Positions 17,514 through 25,406 of a stretch of 35,104 nucleotides of DNA are shown here, piece after piece (position 1 is the stretch's first letter; every line of letters begins with the position of its first letter). Made by a program: the position numbers and the translations under genes. Origin of the DNA: Lachnospiraceae bacterium (GTDB taxonomy: Bacteria; Bacillota; Clostridia; Lachnospirales; Lachnospiraceae); contig CAAEWE010000036.1 of assembly GCA_900759665.1 (NCBI GenBank), forward strand, positions 1 to 35,104, in the 5' to 3' direction. Below the pieces are notes generated by a model. That model was given only the letters and a program-made list of their open reading frames with translations, had not been told where the DNA came from and made no database searches.

Positions 17514-17550
17514 ATGTAACTTTTTTCATCTAAAGCACATTGTTCTGTAT

Positions 17551-18084
17551 TTATTCCCGGCTGTCCAGATCCTTTTGCAATGCCTCCAGATAATGAATAA
17601 ACACCTCTCCCTGCACCCGGATCTGATACTCCTGGTCTAACTCCTCCCGCCGGAAGCTCTTCCGTCCTCCCCCGAGGGCTCTGTTCCAAAAACGCATCAT
17701 ATCCCGATAAGGTACATAATAACAGAGATTACATCCACTGAAATAAATGATCAGAAAGGAAACACCCTCCTGCTCCTCAAATTCTGTCATAAATTCCACC
17801 TGATGCTCATGGATATTCTGCAGAGGAAAGGTATCCGTGGCACACTCCTTGGCATCAAAACAGATGGGAATCCCCTGCACATTTCCCAGATAATCCACCG
17901 TACTTTTCTGTTCAAAATAAGCAAGGGTAATATGATGATGCTCCTTGTCAAACTCCATGGGTGTAATAGGGGTTGGAATCTTCTGCACCAGTGCCAGCTT
18001 TTCCCGGCGGTATTTTTCATTTGTCATATTAAGAGACTCCTCCAGCATGGAACCTCGAAGTCCTCTGGAATTCCATGATGCCAT
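17551..18084 (-). CDS. recU: Holliday junction resolvase RecU
   Basis: 177 residues, in the usual RecU range. Holliday junctions are cut symmetrically by this Firmicutes functional equivalent of RuvC. Signature stretches are NSRGLRGSMLEESLNMTN at the N-terminus, KIPTPITP, the nuclease core STVDYLGNVQGIPICFDAKE (PD-(D/E)xK fold, with catalytic Asp and DAKE), FPLQNIHEHQ, and FWNRALGGGRKSF. The start follows AAGGAGGAGTTTCCC. RecU genes often pair with a penicillin-binding protein gene; here the neighbour is a pseudouridine synthase 44 bases upstream. No terminator is visible after the stop codon, so read-through towards nrdD is possible. Confidence 0.92.
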   Translation of the reverse strand: MASWNSRGLRGSMLEESLNMTNEKYRREKLALVQKIPTPITPMEFDKEHHHITLAYFEQKSTVDYLGNVQGIPICFDAKECATDTFPLQNIHEHQVEFMTEFEEQEGVSFLIIYFSGCNLCYYVPYRDMMRFWNRALGGGRKSFRREELDQEYQIRVQGEVFIHYLEALQKDLDSRE

Positions 18085-18128
18085 GGGAAACTCCTCCTTT
18101 TTAGCAATAATAAAACCGGTATTACTGA

Positions 18129-19124
18129 TCAGACATCTAATATATCCAAATCAAAACCTATCCCTTCCAATACCTGTACAAATTTACGGGGCAGATCCGC
18201 AATAAATATTTTATTCCAATAAAGGGATGGCAGATACTCCTCTTTTGAAATCTCTAACTGCCACGCATGGAGAAGCTGGCTCCGCAGATGGAACTGCTGC
18301 TCTGCCTTTCCTTTTCTGCCATATTTGGTATCTCCCACTGCCGGATAACCAATGCTTGCCAGATGGGCTCTGATCTGATGGGACTTTCCGGTGATCAGAT
18401 GAATCTTAAGCAGAGTGTATGGCTCTCCCTCCCAGAATACCACCTGCAGCGGCTGATACTGTGTTTCGATCTCCACTGTCCCATTTTCCGGACTTCTGAT
18501 CACAGTCACAATATTTTTCTTTGGATCCTTTTTCAGGTAACCATGGAGCTTTTTCTCTCCTTTAACGACACCATGCACCAGACAAAGATAATACTTTTTG
18601 AGCGTTCTTTCCTTGAACAAACGGTTCATCCACTGGAGTCCATGAATACTCTTGCCCGCCACCACCAGACCACTGGTATTGCGGTCAAGACGATTACAGA
18701 TTCCCGGACGGAATGTCTGCGTAGAATCCTGTCCCAGATAATCCTCTAGCCATTCCACCAGAGAATAATCATTCCTATCCGCTTTTTGAGACAATACTCC
18801 TACAGGTTTATTTAACACCAGAATATTCTGATCCTCATAAACCACCGGAATCTTCATAGACTTTCTTCCAGTATTCTTTGTACTTTGAGCCTTCTGAGGA
18901 GTCTGTTTCCGGAAGCTCTCTATGGTTTCGTCCGCCAGATAAAGCGTAATCTCATCTCCCACTGCTACCTTTTCGGAGCCATCCGCTTTTTTGCCATTTA
19001 ATTTGATATTTTTTTTGCGAAGCATTTTATAAAAAAAGCTCCGGGGTGCTAACTGCATATATTTCGCCAGCATCCGGTCCAGTCTCTGTCCTTCCTCCTG
19101 AGCACTTACCTTTAAAACACGCAT
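18129..19124 (-). CDS. RluC/RluD-family RNA pseudouridine synthase
   Basis: 331 residues. An N-terminal S4 RNA-binding domain (about 12-65; FYKMLRKKNIKLNGKKADGS) is followed by the catalytic domain with the motif GICNRLDRNTSGLVV, catalytic Asp near residue 147, and later KSHQIRAHLASIGYPAVGD, a strong RluA-family signature. Family members isomerise uridines in 23S rRNA. Whether this is RluC-, RluD- or another paralogue cannot be decided from sequence alone. The ribosome site is weak (AAAGG about thirteen bases upstream). It lies in a minus-strand run between a membrane protein and recU, with gaps of 22 and 44 bases. Confidence 0.9.
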   Translation of the reverse strand: MRVLKVSAQEEGQRLDRMLAKYMQLAPRSFFYKMLRKKNIKLNGKKADGSEKVAVGDEITLYLADETIESFRKQTPQKAQSTKNTGRKSMKIPVVYEDQNILVLNKPVGVLSQKADRNDYSLVEWLEDYLGQDSTQTFRPGICNRLDRNTSGLVVAGKSIHGLQWMNRLFKERTLKKYYLCLVHGVVKGEKKLHGYLKKDPKKNIVTVIRSPENGTVEIETQYQPLQVVFWEGEPYTLLKIHLITGKSHQIRAHLASIGYPAVGDTKYGRKGKAEQQFHLRSQLLHAWQLEISKEEYLPSLYWNKIFIADLPRKFVQVLEGIGFDLDILDV

Positions 19125-19146
19125 ATGATAACCATGCCTTTCTATA

Positions 19147-19716
19147 TTAGACGATCAGAGAACGGATATAAGAATCCACATTTTGAGCCTCCTCTGCCGT
19201 CACCTCATGCTCCTGCATCCGCTCTACTTCCTTGAGAAACAATTTCTCGCTGGTCACGATCTGTACCTGAAAATCCCCCCACTGATGCACTCCATTGGTG
19301 AGATATTCCCTGATATATGACACATCCTGACCGTCTTTACCGATCAATGCGATCACATGACCTGCACCTATCACGGCAAAATCCAGATTCATCACCTTGT
19401 CCGGCGAAGTGATCACCAGATCTGTATACAGCTTTGCCCCCTGTGCTCCACTGTTTTCCAGACATTTCCGGACCTTATCATAGCGTTCTCTGCTGACGCT
19501 GTGATAAGGAAATAACACGATCAGTGCCACAAGCTGCTTTGCCCATGGGAGAACACATAAGATTGCCAGCACCGTAAAAATATTGGCCCGTGACATTTTA
19601 TTGAGCAGCAGCCCGATTCCAAAAATGGCCGCTGCAATAACGATGATCGCGATCACCATGATGATCTTTCTTTTTTTCTTTTTGTTGATATAATCAAAGC
19701 TTCCTTTTTCTAACAT
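19147..19716 (-). CDS. two-helix membrane protein of unknown function
   Basis: 189 residues from the ATG at 19716, chosen over an ATG four codons earlier because GGAG lies six bases before it. A basic patch (KKKKRK near residue 13) precedes two adjacent membrane helices, roughly 19-38 and 46-70, so both the N-terminus and the large C-terminal part are probably cytoplasmic. The soluble part (about residues 80-189) has a regular alpha/beta look (LYTDLVITSPDK, VIGAGHVIALIGKDG, VQIVTSEKLFLKEV), possibly a nuclease- or NERD-like fold, but no catalytic motif is clear. Gaps of 24 and 22 bases to its neighbours suggest cotranscription. Function not assigned. Confidence 0.7.
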   Translation of the reverse strand: MLEKGSFDYINKKKKRKIIMVIAIIVIAAAIFGIGLLLNKMSRANIFTVLAILCVLPWAKQLVALIVLFPYHSVSRERYDKVRKCLENSGAQGAKLYTDLVITSPDKVMNLDFAVIGAGHVIALIGKDGQDVSYIREYLTNGVHQWGDFQVQIVTSEKLFLKEVERMQEHEVTAEEAQNVDSYIRSLIV

Positions 19717-19740
19717 AACAGTCTCCATTTCTTTAACGAT

Positions 19741-21249
19741 TTACTGCATACGCCATCCGGGATAATATTTATTCTTCATGGTGCCGAAGCCATTGCCCTT
19801 GCACCAGCCCAGCGGATAGCCATCCACACAGAAAAGGACATATCCCTTATATGGCTTGTCCACCACAACCGTCTCCCCTTTCAGGTAACGGATCACTCGT
19901 TCATCCCCTGCCGGCAGATCAACTCTTTGCCGATAATCCTCTCCCCGAAGTGCCAATGCAAGCTGCGGTGACGGCTCAAACCGCCCGTTTTTATCATTGC
20001 CAATAATCAGCCCGCCTGCCACGATCCGAAGACCATTCATCTGACCTGCTGCCAAAGTATCCGAAACATATATGTCCTTTTTATGGGACAGTTGCTTTAG
20101 ATCAATTCCTGCCTCTGGCAGAAGCAGTTGAAAGAATTCTTCCATTTCTTCCCGATCATTCTGCTTCTGTTTATTTTTCCGTGGATCAGAGGTGTTGTTT
20201 CGTCCCTTTTTTCCGGACTGTTTTCGTCTTTTTTTCCCTACCGAAAAAGCTTCTGTACCATAACCAGTCTCCGGTACTGTCCCATTTTTATCCCACATCC
20301 CTGATTTACCACATGTATCCCCGGTCTCTCCCCGCTTGTGCAGAAGCACCGCAAAGTGGCCTTCCCCCTCTGCCCGGTGCGGAAAGATCCGAACACATTT
20401 TTTCAGAGCAGAATCCCCATCCGGCACCCAGTCCGGTCTTCCTTCGGAATATCCCGGATATCGTGGCACCTCACAGATGGTCATATCCGGATGCTTCTTC
20501 ACAAAGGACTGTATCATTCCCTCATCCTCCAGAGGAGAAAAGGTACAGGTAGAATATACCATATCTCCCCCCGGTGCCAGCAGTTCATAGGCACTTTCCA
20601 GAATCTCCGTCTGAATCGAAGCATAATACTCCGGACCGTGAGCAAGCCAGCTTTTCACCATTCCCGGATCCCGCCGGAACATTCCTTCTCCGGAGCATGG
20701 AGCGTCGATCAGCACCTTCTGAAAAAAGCCAGACAGCACCGCAGCCAGATTTTGCGGCGTCTCTGCCGTCACCACAGCATTTCCTGTCCCTGCGATCTGT
20801 AAATTTTTCGCCAACGCCATTGCTCTGGATACGCTGATATCATTTGCCACCAAAAGACCTGTCCCATGAAGCTTTGCCGCAAGCTCCGTTGCCTTGCCTC
20901 CCGGAGCCGCACACAGATCCAGCACCCGATCCCCCACCTCTACCGGAAGCAGACTCGCCGGAATCATGGCACTCGGCTCCTGAATATAATAAAGTCCTGC
21001 ATAATAATAGGGATGCTTCGACGGCATATCCTCATCCGCATTATAATAAAATCCCTTTTCATTCCATGGTACCGGTTCTGTCTGAAACGGACAAATGTCC
21101 ATAAACTGTTCCGGTGTTATTTTATTGGTATTTACCCGAAATGCCGTGCGGTTATTTTCTTTCATGCTGTTGATATAATCCTGGTATTCTGTCCCCAGCA
21201 ATTTTTTCATATTTTCCAGAAACAGCTTCGGTAACTCTTCTGTCCTCAT
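19741..21249 (-). CDS. RsmF/RsmB-like rRNA cytosine-C5 methyltransferase (NOL1/NOP2/Sun family)
   Basis: 502 residues. SAM-dependent m5C methylation of rRNA is the family role. Motifs in order: FRVNTNKITPEQF near the N-terminus, the SAM site VLDLCAAPGGKATELAAKL, motif IV DAPCSGEGMFRRDP with its conserved Cys, and motif VI YSTCTFSPLEDEG with the catalytic Cys. A low-complexity Lys/Arg/Asn stretch near 345-375 links to a C-terminal PUA-like RNA-binding domain (GLRIVAGGLIIGN, RVDLPAGDERVIRYLKGE), the RsmF layout. Start at 21249 follows AAAGGATCAGATGA. The frame extends upstream to a TTG at 21363 across a 36-base tandem repeat, probably untranslated. Confidence 0.88.
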   Translation of the reverse strand: MRTEELPKLFLENMKKLLGTEYQDYINSMKENNRTAFRVNTNKITPEQFMDICPFQTEPVPWNEKGFYYNADEDMPSKHPYYYAGLYYIQEPSAMIPASLLPVEVGDRVLDLCAAPGGKATELAAKLHGTGLLVANDISVSRAMALAKNLQIAGTGNAVVTAETPQNLAAVLSGFFQKVLIDAPCSGEGMFRRDPGMVKSWLAHGPEYYASIQTEILESAYELLAPGGDMVYSTCTFSPLEDEGMIQSFVKKHPDMTICEVPRYPGYSEGRPDWVPDGDSALKKCVRIFPHRAEGEGHFAVLLHKRGETGDTCGKSGMWDKNGTVPETGYGTEAFSVGKKRRKQSGKKGRNNTSDPRKNKQKQNDREEMEEFFQLLLPEAGIDLKQLSHKKDIYVSDTLAAGQMNGLRIVAGGLIIGNDKNGRFEPSPQLALALRGEDYRQRVDLPAGDERVIRYLKGETVVVDKPYKGYVLFCVDGYPLGWCKGNGFGTMKNKYYPGWRMQ

Positions 21250-21294
21250 TTCATCTGATCCTTTCCATGATCTTATCCGTTCCGATTCTGTATG

Positions 21295-21364
21295 CCCTGC
21301 CTTCTGGCGTTGTGCGTTCTGACACAATATCTCTGCCTTCCGGCGTTGTGCATTTTGACACAAT
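21295..21364 (-). repeat. two-copy 36-base tandem repeat before the rRNA methyltransferase gene
   Basis: Copies at about 21295-21328 and 21331-21364 share a period of exactly 36 bases; only a few positions differ. On the minus strand each reads ATTGTGTCA-RAAYGCACAACGCC-RGAAGGCA. The period is 12 codons and the frame is open through both copies into the methyltransferase, giving a CQNAQRxKA repeat if translated. It fills the 136-base gap after the alarmone synthetase gene. Confidence 0.8.
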
Positions 21365-21385
21365 GTCCCCGTCTTTCCTGCATCA

Positions 21386-22189
21386 TCAGTTCAGACTCTG
21401 TGCCCGGTACGACTCTGACAGAACATCCAGCTGCCGGTTGAACCGCTCTAAAAGTGCAATATCATCCGCCTGATAAACCCGGAAAAATTCATCCTGTATC
21501 TTCCCTACCTCCCGTTTATTCATGGTGCGGTACAAATTCTCAATATTATTTAATATATCACTGACGATGCCCGCTTTTCTCCGATTGGAATTCTGGGCAT
21601 CCATAATCTCATCCCGGACAGAGGACATTTCCATATCCAGTGCATCCACCGCCTTTGCCGCGCGCAACAGACGCCCCCGGACCTCATCCGGCATGTTTTC
21701 TTTATATTTGTACTGCAACGAATGCTCAATGATCGCCCAGAAATTCATGGCAAGAGTACGGATCTGAATCTCCACTTCCAGATTTTTCGGACCATTAATT
21801 GTCTGAACCGTATAATAAACGATCACATGGTAACTACGGTAACCGCTCTCCTTACTGTTTGCAATATAATCCTTTTCTTTTTTGATGATCATATCACTTC
21901 TCTTACGGATGATCTCCACAACTCTCTCAATATCCTCTACAAACTGACAGATAATTCGTATTCCGGCAATATCTTCAATCTTTTCCTCCAGCTCCTCCAT
22001 CGGTACATTTTTACGCTGGCATTTTTCCAGAATACTCGATATCTTTTTAACCCGGCCGCTAACCTGGACGATCGGACAGTAAATTCCCGCATTATGATGC
22101 TCCTGAATCATATGCTCAAATTTCACAGTCAGCTCATCCACCGCCTGTCTGTATGGATCTAATATCTCTCTCCACAATTGAATTTCCAT
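21386..22189 (-). CDS. small alarmone synthetase, RelQ/YjbM type GTP pyrophosphokinase
   Basis: 267 residues with a synthetase domain only; there is no HD hydrolase, TGS or ACT domain. It makes (p)ppGpp from ATP and GTP or GDP. Synthetase motifs are GRVKKISSILEK near residue 45, EDIAGIRIIC at about 72-81, GYRSYHVIV at about 116-124, and EVEIQIRTLAMNFWAIIEHS at about 138-157, with the family EVQIRT-type core. The C-terminal ~70 residues are helical, as in RelQ proteins that form tetramers. Start follows AAGGGGATAAAACT and lies 18 bases after the M23 peptidase gene, so the two are likely cotranscribed. Confidence 0.92.
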   Translation of the reverse strand: MEIQLWREILDPYRQAVDELTVKFEHMIQEHHNAGIYCPIVQVSGRVKKISSILEKCQRKNVPMEELEEKIEDIAGIRIICQFVEDIERVVEIIRKRSDMIIKKEKDYIANSKESGYRSYHVIVYYTVQTINGPKNLEVEIQIRTLAMNFWAIIEHSLQYKYKENMPDEVRGRLLRAAKAVDALDMEMSSVRDEIMDAQNSNRRKAGIVSDILNNIENLYRTMNKREVGKIQDEFFRVYQADDIALLERFNRQLDVLSESYRAQSLN

Positions 22190-22207
22190 AGTTTTATCCC
22201 CTTATCA

Positions 22208-22882
22208 TTATACCTTATTTTTCTCCAGATATTGCAGCAGATAATATGGATTTACCGTACATTCTTCTCCATCTTTGTCATAGTAAATACCAAAGTGAAG
22301 ATGTACCGGGAACTTTCCTCTCGTTCCTTCCGGCCCATATCCGGTATCTCCCATATAACCAAGCAGTGCTCCTGCCTGTACCCTGTCTCCTTTTTGCAGT
22401 CCCGGAGCATATTCCTCCAGATGGGCATAATAGAAATATAATCCGGACTTTGTCCGAATCCCCACCCGGTATCCACCAAGCTCCAGCCAACCGAGCTGCT
22501 CTACCACGCCGTCCGACACAGACCGGATCGGTATCTGCTTCCGGTCATCAGAAACCGGCATAATGTCAATGCCTTCATGGCTTCGTCTGCCCCCATAGCT
22601 CCGCCCCTCTCCATAACCGTCATCAAAGCCCCAGGACGCACTTTGCCCCTTCACTCTCCGAACAGGGAAGCACTCTGCTTCCTGCAGTAACGGGTGAAGC
22701 AGCTTTCCTGCGTTCTGCTTTTGCAGCCCCTGTTGAACCTGCCGTACCCTTTCCATCTCCGGCTGCCAGCATACAATATATCCGGCACACCGAACATCCA
22801 GATACAACATCAGAAATAAAACGCCAAATCGGAGAATCACCCGTAAATATCTGACATACCGCCATTGCTTTTTTGTCCCCAT
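22208..22882 (-). CDS. membrane-anchored M23 family peptidase (LytM-like)
   Basis: 224 residues. One N-terminal membrane helix (about 11-30) anchors a short helical stalk and an extracytoplasmic M23 domain. Zinc ligands are visible as HEGID (His102, Asp106) and HLHFG (His194, His196); GYMGDTGYGPEGTRGKFP before the second motif is typical. The family cleaves glycyl or cross-link bonds in peptidoglycan, and some members only regulate. The ATG at 22882 follows AAGGAGCTTGTCC; a TTG at 22948 would add 22 residues with a weaker site. It is 187 bases after proC and 18 bases before the alarmone synthetase. Confidence 0.88.
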   Translation of the reverse strand: MGTKKQWRYVRYLRVILRFGVLFLMLYLDVRCAGYIVCWQPEMERVRQVQQGLQKQNAGKLLHPLLQEAECFPVRRVKGQSASWGFDDGYGEGRSYGGRRSHEGIDIMPVSDDRKQIPIRSVSDGVVEQLGWLELGGYRVGIRTKSGLYFYYAHLEEYAPGLQKGDRVQAGALLGYMGDTGYGPEGTRGKFPVHLHFGIYYDKDGEECTVNPYYLLQYLEKNKV

Positions 22883-23069
22883 GGACAAGCTCCTTACCGG
22901 GCATCTGCCCAAAAGGTCTCCTTTATAAATACGGCGTTCCTGCTGCAATTATTCTTCCAGTTTGCAATCGTCATCTCTCCGTCTTTTGCACAAACAGTGC
23001 GGATGCTCCAGCCCGGTTTCCCCTGCATAGAAAACATAACTTCTAGAACATGCTATTTTTCAAACTATA

Positions 23070-23861
23070 TTACATATTGCGTGATTTATCTGCACATGCC
23101 TTCATACATTCCATTACGCTGCTGCGAAATCCCTTTTCCTCCAGCTTGCATACCCCTGCAATCGTAGTACCGGCCGGAGAACATACCATATCCTTGAGCT
23201 CTCCCGGATGCTTACCTGTCTCCAGTACCATTTTGGCACTACCAAGAACTGACTGTGCCGCAAACTGATATGCCTGTGCCCGCGGCATTCCCTCTGCCAC
23301 GGCTGCATCTGCCATAGCCTCAATAAACATAAACACATAAGCCGGAGAACTTCCGCTGACGGCAACCACCGCATCCATCAAATGTTCTCCAACGACCTCG
23401 GCTTTTCCAAAGCCACGGAACAGACTGCAGACCTCCTCCAGTTCTTCTGTACTGACAAGCTCTCCCGGACATAATGCCGTGACGGCTTCTCCAACCAATG
23501 CCGGAGTATTTGGCATCGTCCGGATCAGTTTCACCGGCTTGCCAAAGGTATCTGAAAGCCACTGTAAGGATCTGCCGGCAACGATCGTTACCACAATCTG
23601 GTTTTCTCCGATCTGATCTCTGATCTCCCGGATCACTCCTTCGCAATAAATTGGCTTAATGGCAAGGATCACAATATCTGCCTTTGCCACCTCTTTATTG
23701 TCTAACGTCGTGGAGATGCCAAACTCTTTTGCTACCCGGTCTGCTGTTTTATGTGTTGCGGAGGATGCAATAATATCCTCCTTCTGCAACAGTCCCTTCT
23801 GCAGCATTCCACCGATCATAGCGGATGCCATATTTCCTGCTCCAATAAAACCTACTTTCAT
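23070..23861 (-). CDS. proC: pyrroline-5-carboxylate reductase
   Basis: 263 residues, the usual length. It reduces 1-pyrroline-5-carboxylate to proline with NAD(P)H in the cytoplasm. The N-terminal Rossmann signature is KVGFIGAGNMASAMIGGML. Later blocks are VILAIKPIYCEGVIREI, RTMPNTPALVGEAVTALC, the helical dimer region AVSGSSPAYVFMFIEAMADA, and the C-terminal signature VCSPAGTTIAGVCKLEEKGF. Of three consecutive ATG codons the third (23861) is best placed after GGAG, seven bases upstream. The upstream neighbour is the RACE-like protein, 43 bases away. proA and proB are not in the window. Confidence 0.95.
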   Translation of the reverse strand: MKVGFIGAGNMASAMIGGMLQKGLLQKEDIIASSATHKTADRVAKEFGISTTLDNKEVAKADIVILAIKPIYCEGVIREIRDQIGENQIVVTIVAGRSLQWLSDTFGKPVKLIRTMPNTPALVGEAVTALCPGELVSTEELEEVCSLFRGFGKAEVVGEHLMDAVVAVSGSSPAYVFMFIEAMADAAVAEGMPRAQAYQFAAQSVLGSAKMVLETGKHPGELKDMVCSPAGTTIAGVCKLEEKGFRSSVMECMKACADKSRNM

Positions 23862-23904
23862 CATCATTCTCCATTCTGCTGCTTCTGTATGCAACTTTCA
23901 TTCT

Positions 23905-25278
23905 TTAATTCCACGGAACAAGCTCCATGGATGCTAAAAACTCCTGTTGAAAAACTTCCTGCTGTGCCAGTTCCACATGTACCGCCTCTGTGCCAACCTT
24001 TTCGGTCTGCCGCAAAAATTCCTCCGATAACAGAGCTCTGGCTGCCCCTTCTCCCGCAGCATTTCCTGCGATCACAAGCTTTTCCTGAGAAATATCCGGA
24101 AAAAGTCCCGTCAGTACCGCATTCTTCTTCGAGATATGACCGCCAAAGACACCGGCAATATAAAGCCGATCCACCTGCTCCAGCGTAAGACCTTTTTGCT
24201 CCAACAGCATGCGTATCCCCGCCTGTACCGCAGCCTTGGCAAGCTGAAACTGCCGGATATCCTTCTGTGTCAGATATATATTTCTACCCTGTGGATCCAG
24301 ATATACAAGGAATCCTTTTTCTGTAATCCTTTCCCCGAGATACGCCGGGATTTCCTGCCTGTCCGCTTCCTTTTCGTCACAGATCAGATAACCGTCTGTC
24401 AGCAAAACACCGCATTGTCTCAGAGATGCAATGCTGTCGATAAGTCCCGACCCACAGATTCCCTTTACCGGATAGATATTTCCTCTGTCATCCGGAATCA
24501 CTTCCAATAATATATTACCACTTTGTCTCGCAATATGCACCCCCGCAATTGCACCCGGTTCTCCCCGCATTCCCTGCGAGATCTGTGCCCCCTCAAAAGC
24601 AGGCCCCGCCGGAGCAGAGCAGGCAGATATCTCTCCCCGTAAACTCAGGGCAATCTCCGCATTGGTTCCAATGTCTACCGCCAATACCGTCTCTTTTGTT
24701 TCATGAAACTTCAGATCACAGATCATAGAAACCGCATCGGCACCCACATGAGCGTCAATCCCTGCCGGCACGATGACATCCACAGACTCCATACGCTCCA
24801 GCCCCAGATCACTGCCCTTGCACCGGTATATTCCCCGGTACGCCGGACGGAAGGGACTTCCTGCCAGGCCGGATGTATCCTGTCCCAGAAAAATATGACA
24901 CATCGTGGTATTTCCCACAACCACAATCGTTTTAATCTGTTTCAATGCACATAATCCGTCACAAAGTTTCTCCGCCATATTCTGAATCTGCTCCCGGATC
25001 CGTTGTTCCAACGTATGCTGAGAGCCCCTCTGACAGTGCATTAACCGCATCATCACATCTGCCCCCAAAAGCGTCTGACTGTTTTTTTTCTGAAGCCCGG
25101 CAAGTCTCTCACCGGAATCCAGATTATACAATCCCATAGCCACTGTAGTAGTTCCTATATCCACTGCCAGACCACAGGCAGCACCAGCCATTTTTGCGGC
25201 ACAGCTATCTGATTTCGGCTGTCCCTTCCTGCCTCTTCCCTTAATGGTATCTGATTCTGCCATCCGGACAATCTGCAT
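23905..25278 (-). CDS. ASKHA-domain protein related to reductive activators of corrinoid enzymes (RACE, DUF4445), lacking the Fe-S domain
   Basis: 457 residues. RACE proteins use ATP to reduce inactive Co(II) corrinoid in methyltransferase systems, with an N-terminal ferredoxin-like 2Fe-2S domain and a C-terminal ASKHA ATPase domain. Here only the ASKHA part is seen: CGLAVDIGTTTVAMGLYN near residue 30, VVVGNTTMCHIFLG, AGIDAHVGADAVSMICDL, VLAVDIGTNAEIALSLRGE, GPAFEGAQI.QGMRGEPGAI, KGICGSGLIDSIASLR and IAGVFGGHISK. The first 29 residues are basic and carry no CxxxxCxxC cluster. Full-length family members exceed 600 residues, so this looks like a naturally short form. ATG at 25278 follows AGAGGTGAAAAT. 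No corrinoid protein or methyltransferase is nearby. Confidence 0.85.
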   Translation of the reverse strand: MQIVRMAESDTIKGRGRKGQPKSDSCAAKMAGAACGLAVDIGTTTVAMGLYNLDSGERLAGLQKKNSQTLLGADVMMRLMHCQRGSQHTLEQRIREQIQNMAEKLCDGLCALKQIKTIVVVGNTTMCHIFLGQDTSGLAGSPFRPAYRGIYRCKGSDLGLERMESVDVIVPAGIDAHVGADAVSMICDLKFHETKETVLAVDIGTNAEIALSLRGEISACSAPAGPAFEGAQISQGMRGEPGAIAGVHIARQSGNILLEVIPDDRGNIYPVKGICGSGLIDSIASLRQCGVLLTDGYLICDEKEADRQEIPAYLGERITEKGFLVYLDPQGRNIYLTQKDIRQFQLAKAAVQAGIRMLLEQKGLTLEQVDRLYIAGVFGGHISKKNAVLTGLFPDISQEKLVIAGNAAGEGAARALLSEEFLRQTEKVGTEAVHVELAQQEVFQQEFLASMELVPWN

Positions 25279-25351
25279 ATTTTCACCTCTGATCTATCAT
25301 GATAATATCCATTGCATGTTTTTTCTTAGATTTATCTTTAAATTATAATTT

Positions 25352-25380
25352 AAAAACGCCACGGATATGAATCCGTGACG
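25352..25380 (-). terminator. terminator of rny
   Basis: CACGGAT-ATGA-ATCCGTG plus flanking CG pairs; on the minus strand the stem is followed by TTTTTAAATT. It separates rny from the RACE-like gene. Confidence 0.75.
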
Positions 25381-25406
25381 ATTTCTCTTACTAGATATTG
25401 TTGTGT

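Noticed and set aside
17408..17689. 93-codon minus-strand frame overlapping the recU 3' end and the nrdD promoter
   Set aside because: It overlaps recU out of frame and runs through the NrdR boxes and promoter; no recognisable protein or ribosome site.
21295..21364. 36-base repeat as a CRISPR unit
   Set aside because: The copies are directly adjacent with no variable spacers and there are no cas genes; it is a simple tandem duplication.
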